Origin: an uncultured beta proteobacterium
GTDB lineage: Bacteria; Pseudomonadota; Gammaproteobacteria; Burkholderiales; Rhodocyclaceae
Reading direction: 5' to 3'
Assembly (NCBI GenBank): GCA_903932755.1
Contig: CAIZHL010000110.1
Coordinates: forward strand, 1-5,212
Length of the DNA stretch: 5,212 bases
Position 1 is the stretch's first letter. Each line of letters opens with the position of its first letter. Under the pieces are notes generated by a model that saw only the letters and a program-made list of their open reading frames with translations, ran no database searches and was not told the DNA's origin. The position numbers and the translations under genes are program-made. Below are positions 1 to 5,212 of the stretch, piece by piece.

Positions 1-1194
<1,194 letters not shown>

Positions 1195-1219
1195 GGAATT
1201 CCCCTGAAGAATCAGAATG

Positions 1220-1243
1220 TACCGGCCCGATATGGGGTCGGTA
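1220..1243. repeat. 24-bp imperfect palindrome over the htpG -10 element and start site
   Basis: The outer arms are TACCG and CGGTA, with inner arms CCC and GGG around a central ATAT. Comparing the 24-mer with its own reverse complement gives 20 matching positions of 24. It spans the whole sigma-32 -10 element and reaches the predicted start of transcription. Because most of it lies upstream of the start, it would act as DNA (an operator-like dyad) rather than as a structure in the messenger RNA. The -10 consensus itself supplies some of the symmetry (CCCC pairs with GGG), so chance or promoter constraint may explain part of it. No regulator is identified. Confidence 0.5.
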
Positions 1244-1260
1244 GAGCCCTTTTCAAGGGG
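1230..1260 (-). promoter_or_regulatory. Sigma-32 (RpoH) heat-shock promoter of htpG
   Basis: Read on the minus strand, the sequence has CCCCTTGAA (1260-1252) as the -35 element, a 14-nt spacer (1251-1238), and CCCCATAT (1237-1230) as the -10 element. The known RpoH consensus is CTTGAA, 13-17 nt, CCCCATNT, so both hexamer cores match fully and the spacing is allowed. Transcription would start near 1222-1224, leaving a 5' leader of about 28-30 nt with the AGGGG ribosome binding site inside it. htpG is a classical RpoH-dependent gene, so sequence and context agree. Confidence 0.92.
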
Positions 1261-1290
1261 AGGGGGATAGCCGCTTCGACAGTTGCCGAC

Positions 1291-1656
1291 TCAGGCCGCG
1301 CCCACAACCATGCCGCCGGCCGCCAGCCGCCTGAGTTCCGGCAGGCAGGAGCCGCAGTTGCTGCCGCACTTACGCCGTTCCGTCAGCGCGGCGAGGTCGA
1401 GCCCTGCGGCGAGGTCGGCGCGGATTTCGTTTTCCGCGACGTCGAAGCAGTTGCAGACGATGCGCCCGCGCGCGGGGCCGGCAGCAGACGGGGCAGCCAG
1501 CGGGGCGAAGATCCACTTGCGCACCGCCTGGGTGCTGCCGCCGTTGCTGGCGAGGTCGATGAGCCAGTCGGTGGCACGGGTTTCCTTGCACAGCAGGGCG
1601 CCGGCGAGGCGCTCGCCGGCGATCAGCGCGCACTTGGCTATGCCGCGCCGGGAAAT
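1291..1656 (-). pseudogene. Remnant of assimilatory nitrate reductase (NasA-type) C-terminus with Bfd-like [2Fe-2S] domain
   Basis: A minus-strand reading frame of about 122 codons, bounded by TGA at 1659-1657 upstream and TGA at 1293-1291 downstream, resembles the end of the large NasA nitrate reductases. It first shows a stretch like GERLAGALLCKETRATDWL, as in the domain before the cluster. It then shows GRIVCNCFDVAENEI and, about 30 residues on, KCGSNCGSCLPELRRL, which is the CxC...CxxC cysteine set of the Bfd-like [2Fe-2S] domain fused to NasA/NirB-type enzymes. Full NasA proteins are near 900 residues. Here the molybdopterin and [4Fe-4S] parts are absent and no proper start exists. A GTG at 1524-1522 would give a 77-aa product holding just the [2Fe-2S] domain, but no Shine-Dalgarno sequence precedes it. 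I therefore call it a decaying 3' fragment left by a deletion. A functional small ferredoxin-like protein is the less likely alternative. Confidence 0.72.
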
Positions 1657-1712
1657 TCAGAATAGGATGGGTCCCGGGTCTGAATGCCGGCCCGCCAACG
1701 AAGGAACAGCCA

Positions 1713-1787
1713 ATGAGCCTCAAACCTGCCACCCGCATCGCGCACGGCGGAAAAGCGCCTATCAATACCAGTCCGCTGCCGGGCTAG
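1713..1787 (+). CDS. Possible 24-aa small protein or leader peptide upstream of the small membrane protein
   Basis: ATG at 1713 is preceded by AAGGAA (1701-1706) six bases upstream, one of the best ribosome binding sites in the window, so translation here is plausible. The frame runs 24 codons, beginning MSLKPATRIAHGG and ending NTSPLPG before TAG at 1785-1787. It has no hydrophobic segment and I do not recognise it. The next gene begins nine bases after the stop in the same frame, and the stop codon overlaps that gene's AGGA ribosome binding site (1786-1789), an arrangement typical of translational coupling. It may be a leader peptide, a real small protein, or the surviving start of a longer lost gene. 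An opening of the form PATR.AHGG has a faint look of PLP-dependent trans-sulfuration enzymes, but that is too short to rely on. Confidence 0.4.
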   Translation: MSLKPATRIAHGGKAPINTSPLPG

Positions 1788-1796
1788 GACACTGAC

Positions 1797-2000
1797 ATGG
1801 AAATCCGCACCATCATTTTCTACGTTGCACTCCTCGCCATTGCCGGAACCGTGGTGGAACTCTATGTGCGTATCAACGGGATCGGAAGGAGATCCGAGAA
1901 AGTTCGTGGCGTCGTCGTACCCGAAAAGCCGAAGCTCGGCGCTCCGATCCTGTTCCTGATCGCTACCATCATCGTCGCCGTCATGACCATTCCGAAGTGA
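1797..2000 (+). CDS. Small hypothetical membrane protein, 67 aa, two predicted transmembrane segments
   Basis: The protein is not recognised. Its layout is simple: a hydrophobic segment at about residues 5-24 (IIFYVALLAIAGTVVELYV), a basic loop at about 25-47 with R25, R31, R32, K35, R37, K44 and K46, and a second hydrophobic segment at about 48-64, ending shortly after in IPK. By the positive-inside rule the loop faces the cytoplasm and both ends face the periplasm (inference). The start is supported by AGGA at 1786-1789, seven bases before the ATG. Codon use is mostly GC-ending like the neighbours, although an AGG-AGA pair of rare arginine codons stands at residues 31-32. It is the only plus-strand gene in the window and converges on hemG. 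I see no signal that links it functionally to either flank. The clean two-helix pattern makes a chance ORF unlikely. Confidence 0.68.
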   Translation: MEIRTIIFYVALLAIAGTVVELYVRINGIGRRSEKVRGVVVPEKPKLGAPILFLIATIIVAVMTIPK

Positions 2001-2093
2001 TCGGCGCTACCTGAATTTTCGCCGCACCCGCACGGTCCGTGCAGCGCGGCGAGCAGCCGGACGAGGCGAGTTCATTGCCGCCCGGCAGTCAAG
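2001..2093. other. Convergent intergenic gap with two weak hairpins, no clear terminator
   Basis: This 93-bp gap separates the 3' ends of the small membrane protein gene (plus strand) and hemG (minus strand). It contains two short inverted repeats: GCACG/CGTGC around GTC at 2030-2042, and TGCCG/CGGCA around CC at 2076-2087. Either could fold in the transcript coming from its side, but neither is followed by a run of T on either strand, so a standard intrinsic terminator is not supported. No ORF or RNA gene is visible. Confidence 0.35.
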
Positions 2094-2621
2094 CTACATC
2101 TCGCTGATCACCCGGCCGAAATCCTCGACCTTGTTCCAATCGGTGAACTCGATCACCGTCGCCGGATCGGTCGGGCCCTTCGTAATCAGCATGATCAGAC
2201 GGATCATGAAACGGTCGAAGGCCCCGTACCTGGGGTAATCCAGCTTGCCGGCGAAGACGGCCAGCCTGCCAGGCCGCCAGGCGATCTGCCGCAGGAATTT
2301 CTGCAGGTAGGGATTGGTCTCCGGATCGCTCTTTTCCGGCTTTCGGGCGACGATATTGACCGAGAAAAACGCATTCGGCTTGCGCTCCAGAAGCTGCCGG
2401 TTGGCGTTGATGAACTCGACCACCGCCTTGCCGTGCTTGCCGTAGCGGATGCTGGCGCCGATCACGATCTTGTCGAAGGCGTCGAGGTCGGGGCCGGGCG
2501 CGTCGGCAACGGACACCAGCGTCGCCTGATGGCCGTCCTGCTCGATCCGCTCCTGCAACCGCCTGCAGATCTTGACGGTATGCCCATCGGTGGTCGAGAA
2601 GAGGATGAGGATTCGGGCCAT
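2094..2621 (-). CDS. hemG: Menaquinone-dependent protoporphyrinogen IX dehydrogenase HemG (flavodoxin family)
   Basis: HemG oxidises protoporphyrinogen IX to protoporphyrin IX, the step before iron insertion in heme synthesis, using FMN and passing electrons to the quinone pool at the inner membrane. This lets heme be made without oxygen. The 175-aa product follows E. coli HemG (181 aa) along its length. It has the FMN phosphate loop LFSTTDGHT (7-15), VIGASIRYGKH (53-63) and SVNIVARKPEK (87-97). It also has the long insertion that separates HemG from ordinary flavodoxins: WRPGRLAVFAGKLDYPRYG, then DRFMIRLIM (136-144) and TDW near 160-162. The C-terminus is a few residues shorter than in E. 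coli. The ATG at 2621-2619 fits the family start, but no good Shine-Dalgarno sequence precedes it. It lies 28 nt after the VWA gene on the same strand and is probably co-transcribed. Among betaproteobacteria this enzyme type is, as far as I know, less common than HemJ or HemY. Confidence 0.93.
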   Translation of the reverse strand: MARILILFSTTDGHTVKICRRLQERIEQDGHQATLVSVADAPGPDLDAFDKIVIGASIRYGKHGKAVVEFINANRQLLERKPNAFFSVNIVARKPEKSDPETNPYLQKFLRQIAWRPGRLAVFAGKLDYPRYGAFDRFMIRLIMLITKGPTDPATVIEFTDWNKVEDFGRVISEM

Positions 2622-2649
2622 CTGCCGGGTACCGGTTGCGGAAGGAAGT

Positions 2650-4716
2650 TCAGCCCGTCAGCTTGCGGTAGATTTCCGCGATTTTCTGCGGCAGCTTCCT
2701 GGCGTCGTCGATCACCGAATAGTGCGCCGGACCGTAGAGCTGCGGCAGGTAGTCGGCGCCGTGGCGGTCGATGGTGACGCAGTAGCTGCGGATGCCCTTC
2801 TCGCGCGCTTCGAGCAGCGCGCGGCGGGTGTCCTCGATGCCGTAGCGGCCGCGGTATTCGTCGCCGTAGTCGTCGGGGCGGCCGTCGGACAGCGTCACCA
2901 GCAGCTTGTGGCGGGTGTTCTGCTTCTGTAGCAGGCCGGAGAGGTGGCGCACCGCGACGCCCATGCGGGTGTAGTCCTTGGCCTCGATGCCGGCGATGCG
3001 GCTGCGCGTGGCGGCATCGTAGCGATCGGCGAAGCGCTTGATGCGGTAGATGTCGCAGTGCGTGCGCGTCCACCCGGAAAAGCCGTAGATGGCGTAGCTG
3101 TCGCCCAGCGCCTCGATCGCCTCGCACAGCAGCACCAGCGATTCGCGCTCGGCCTCATTGACCCAGCCCTTGGTCGAGCCGCTCATGTCCACCATGAACA
3201 TCACCGCCAGCGAACGCTCGACGCGGCGGCGATGGATGAACAGGCGCGGCGAAGGTTCGCTGCCGCCCTTGCGGTCGGCGCGCGCCTCGATCTGCGCGTC
3301 GAGGTCGATTTCCTCGCCGTCGAACTGGCGCCGCTGCGGCTTGTCCTCGCCGCGCAGGGCCTCGAAACGGCGGCGGATGCTGCGGATCAGATGGGCGTGG
3401 CGGCTGCGCACCTCATCGACCCACTCCTGGTCGCCGGGCGGCCCCTCCATCTCGTACATGTGGCACCAGCCGTGGCGCCATGACCCGCGCCGGTAATCCC
3501 ACTCGTCATAGAAGGCGTCGGGCTGGGTGGTGACGCCGACGCTCACCGGCTCATCCACGCCATCGACCGGCTGCCAGGGGCCCGGCCCCGCGGCGTGCAG
3601 CGCCTCGGGGGGGATCTCGCCGAAATCCTGCATCAGCGACTTTGCCGCCTCGCGGGCCGGCGGCGGCAGGGACAGCAGGTCGGCCTGCGGCTCGGGCACC
3701 TGCATCCCGCCCTCCGCCGCCAGCGGCGGGTAGTCCGGATTGTCGGCGGCGCCGGCCTTGTTCGTGGTGGCGGCCATGACATTCAGCGCGCGCCGCAGCA
3801 CCGCCACGTCGCGCACCATCCGTGCGGCGCGCACGCGGCGGGCGGCGACCGGATCCATGACGCCCAGGTGCGGCAGGTCCGGCGTATCGCCAGCGCCGAG
3901 TTTTCGCAACTCGGCCATCGCGGCGAGGCTGTCGGCGGCGGTGCTCCCGGCCCGCGCCAGCCTTTGCGCCGTGGCGGCCAGCTGCGGCGGCCACGGCCCG
4001 CGCAGGCCGGCGATCTCGTGGGCGAGGCCCGGCAGCTCGACGCCGATGCAGGCTTCGAGGCGCATCGCCTCGAACACGGCGAACCAGCGCAGCGCCGCGT
4101 CGCGATCGGGCCATTGTTCGAGCTCGGGCTCGGGATCAACGTTGAAGCTGCCGAAGCGCGTCTGCGCCCACAACAGCGCCGCCATGGCCTTGTACAGGAG
4201 GCGGTTGCCTTCGGTGTCGGGCGCGCGTTCGATGCGCTCCGGCAGCCACAGGGTTTCGGTGTCGGTCCAGGCCCGCGGGCCGCTGACGAGCTTGAGCGGC
4301 CGCCCGTCGAGCGCCTGCAGGAAGCGCGACAGACGCCGTTCCACGGCGGCGAAGGCGACGGCGCCCTGCGGCTGCTGCGAACGGACCCGATTCGCCGCGG
4401 CGAGTTCGTTCAGCGTGCGGCGCGTGGCGGCCAGGCCGCTGCGGTCGTAGGCTTCGAGCCCGGCGCGTACCCAGTCGTCGAGTTGCGCGTCGAGGCCGGC
4501 GGCATGCTCTGCGGCCAGCGATGCAATCAGCCAGCCCAGGTCATCGGAAGTCTGCGCCGCAACGCCGGCCCAGTGCAGCACCCGCTCCTGGATCTCGCGC
4601 GGCAGGGCCTCGAGCTGGGCCGCCGGCTTCTCCGCGGAACGTCCGCGCAGGGACAGCAGCAGCAGTTCGTCGAGCCGCGCTTCGAGTTCGTCGGCGAAGA
4701 GCTTGCGTTCGGTCAT
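2650..4716 (-). CDS. CbbO/NorD-family von Willebrand factor A domain protein (enzyme activation)
   Basis: The 688-aa cytosolic protein is the VWA partner of a MoxR-type AAA+ ATPase. The family members NorD and CbbO help mature nitric oxide reductase and reactivate RuBisCO, respectively. The C-terminal VWA domain (about 503-688) begins MFMVDMSGSTKGW and holds a complete MIDAS metal site: D510-x-S512-x-S514, T583 in DYTRMG, and D611 in TLSDGRPDD. Before it lies a conserved aromatic block, YDEWDYRRGSWRHGWC (403-418), and the RFEALRGEDKPQRRQ stretch. Residues 1-300 are largely helical and Ala/Leu/Arg-rich, and 315-395 is a Pro/Ala-rich linker. The length lies between Pseudomonas/Paracoccus NorD (just over 600) and long CbbO proteins (about 750 or more). 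The VWA sequence is closer to the CbbO and 'long NorD' type than to Pseudomonas NorD. It starts nine nt after the ATPase gene, without a clear ribosome binding site, which suggests coupling. The family is certain; the client enzyme is not. Confidence 0.92.
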   Translation of the reverse strand: MTERKLFADELEARLDELLLLSLRGRSAEKPAAQLEALPREIQERVLHWAGVAAQTSDDLGWLIASLAAEHAAGLDAQLDDWVRAGLEAYDRSGLAATRRTLNELAAANRVRSQQPQGAVAFAAVERRLSRFLQALDGRPLKLVSGPRAWTDTETLWLPERIERAPDTEGNRLLYKAMAALLWAQTRFGSFNVDPEPELEQWPDRDAALRWFAVFEAMRLEACIGVELPGLAHEIAGLRGPWPPQLAATAQRLARAGSTAADSLAAMAELRKLGAGDTPDLPHLGVMDPVAARRVRAARMVRDVAVLRRALNVMAATTNKAGAADNPDYPPLAAEGGMQVPEPQADLLSLPPPAREAAKSLMQDFGEIPPEALHAAGPGPWQPVDGVDEPVSVGVTTQPDAFYDEWDYRRGSWRHGWCHMYEMEGPPGDQEWVDEVRSRHAHLIRSIRRRFEALRGEDKPQRRQFDGEEIDLDAQIEARADRKGGSEPSPRLFIHRRRVERSLAVMFMVDMSGSTKGWVNEAERESLVLLCEAIEALGDSYAIYGFSGWTRTHCDIYRIKRFADRYDAATRSRIAGIEAKDYTRMGVAVRHLSGLLQKQNTRHKLLVTLSDGRPDDYGDEYRGRYGIEDTRRALLEAREKGIRSYCVTIDRHGADYLPQLYGPAHYSVIDDARKLPQKIAEIYRKLTG

Positions 4717-4725
4717 CGCCGGAGT

Positions 4726-5212
4726 TCAAAAAACAGCGCGGATCAAATCGTCCAGCGCATCGCGCGTATCGGGTTCGTCGGCCAGCGGGCGGGCAATGGC
4801 CGCGGTGCAGGCCTTGGCCGGCGCCATGCCGCTGGCCATCAGCTGCGCGGCATGCACCAGCAGGCGCGTGCCGGCGCCCTCATCGAGCCCGGCGCCCTTC
4901 AGCTTGCGCGTCAGGCCGCCCAGCTTGACCAGCTTCTGCGCCGTGGCGGCATCGATGCCGCCTTCGTGGGCGACGATGCGCGCTTCGGTTTCGGCATCCG
5001 GATAGTCGAAGTCGAGTGCGACGAAGCGCTGCCGCGTGCTCGGCTTCATTTCCTTGAGCACGCTCTGGTAGCCGGGGTTGTAGGAGATCACCAGCATGAA
5101 ATCCGGCGGCGCCTCGATGTACTCGCCGCGCTTTTCGACCGGCAGGGCGCGGCGCGAATCGGTCAGCGGGTGGATCACCACCGTGGTGTCCTTGCGCGCT
5201 TCGACGATTTCG
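4726..5212 (-). CDS. CbbQ/NirQ/NorQ-family MoxR-type AAA+ ATPase, C-terminal part; 5' end outside window
   Basis: The minus-strand frame enters from the right edge already open, at EIVEARKDTTVVIHPLTD, which directly follows the Walker B aspartate in this family. About 162 codons are present of a usual 260-270. The start, Walker A and Walker B lie outside the window, so this is an edge truncation and not a broken gene. Visible landmarks are the LVISYNPGYQ sensor-1 region, the STRQRFVAL segment with the arginines that act across the ATPase ring, and the helical lid ending in LDDLIRAVF. Family members use ATP hydrolysis, with a VWA partner, to insert metal into or remodel a client: NorQ for nitric oxide reductase, CbbQ for RuBisCO. 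The next gene, nine nt downstream, is exactly such a VWA partner. The fragment looks slightly more like CbbQ than Pseudomonas NirQ (EARKDTTVVIHPL, PPDFMLVISYNPGYQSVLK), but this does not settle the client. A GTG at 5181 is internal and not the start. Confidence 0.94.
   Translation of the reverse strand, partial: EIVEARKDTTVVIHPLTDSRRALPVEKRGEYIEAPPDFMLVISYNPGYQSVLKEMKPSTRQRFVALDFDYPDAETEARIVAHEGGIDAATAQKLVKLGGLTRKLKGAGLDEGAGTRLLVHAAQLMASGMAPAKACTAAIARPLADEPDTRDALDDLIRAVF

Noticed and set aside
1195..1222. RNA thermometer in the htpG leader
   Set aside because: The leader is only about 28 nt and offers at most a 4-5 bp stem near the ribosome binding site, too weak for a ROSE- or FourU-type element; the sigma-32 promoter explains heat control.
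1291..1524. Separate Bfd-like ferredoxin gene starting at GTG 1524
   Set aside because: No ribosome binding site precedes the GTG, and the NasA-like similarity continues upstream of it to about 1650, so it is better seen as part of a remnant.
1634..1668. Sigma-70 promoter for the small plus-strand unit (TTGGCT with CAGAAT or TAGGAT)
   Set aside because: The hexamers match poorly and the spacers (18 or 23 nt) do not rescue them; no promoter can be assigned with confidence.
2030..2087. Intrinsic terminators in the convergent gap
   Set aside because: The two stems are only about five base pairs with very small loops and lack a T-run on either strand; kept only as a weak note on the gap.
3740..4450. 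Long plus-strand ORFs opposite the VWA gene (also 2944-3483)
   Set aside because: Their Ala/Arg/Ser-rich translations are typical shadows of a GC-rich gene; the minus-strand frame has the conserved motifs.
4729..4734. Run of six T (coding strand) at the end of the AAA+ ATPase gene as a programmed slippage site
   Set aside because: It sits at the natural family C-terminus; slipping would add only a few residues or run into an unrelated frame, so there is no gain that suggests programming.

Overview
The window is GC-rich, densely coded chromosomal DNA, most likely from a denitrifying or facultatively autotrophic betaproteobacterium. The Rhodocyclales are my best guess, from the style of HtpG, from a CbbQ/NorQ plus CbbO/NorD gene pair and from a NasA-like remnant. 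This assignment is inference, because there is no rRNA or other taxonomic marker.

Layout: (1) Positions 1-1194, minus strand: the first 398 codons of htpG, the Hsp90 chaperone; the rest lies beyond the left edge. It is preceded by a very good sigma-32 heat-shock promoter (1230-1260), and a 24-bp imperfect palindrome covers the -10 element. (2) Positions 1291-1656, minus strand: a start-less remnant of the C-terminus of an assimilatory nitrate reductase (NasA type), still carrying the cysteine pattern of its Bfd-like [2Fe-2S] domain. (3) Positions 1713-2000, plus strand: a small bicistron, made of a 24-codon ORF with a strong ribosome binding site followed by a 67-aa protein with two predicted membrane segments; neither is recognised. 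(4) Positions 2094-5212, minus strand: a compact gene group in the order CbbQ/NorQ-family AAA+ ATPase (3' part only), CbbO/NorD-family von Willebrand factor A protein (688 aa), and hemG (flavodoxin-like protoporphyrinogen IX dehydrogenase). Gaps are 9 and 28 nt, which suggests one transcript entering from the right edge.

How the genes work together: the AAA+ ATPase and the VWA protein form a MoxR/VWA-type pair that matures or reactivates a metalloenzyme. In known systems the client is either nitric oxide reductase (NorQ/NorD) or RuBisCO (CbbQ/CbbO). The client genes are not in the window, so I cannot choose between them. HemG makes protoporphyrin for heme under low oxygen; its place behind this pair would fit heme supply to a heme-rich nitric oxide reductase, but that is inference. 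HtpG is an unrelated heat-shock gene.

I see no RNA genes, insertion sequences, CRISPR arrays or phage genes. Nothing here is clearly a new system. The items most worth a second look are the hemG linkage, the small membrane-protein bicistron, and the palindrome in the htpG heat-shock promoter.
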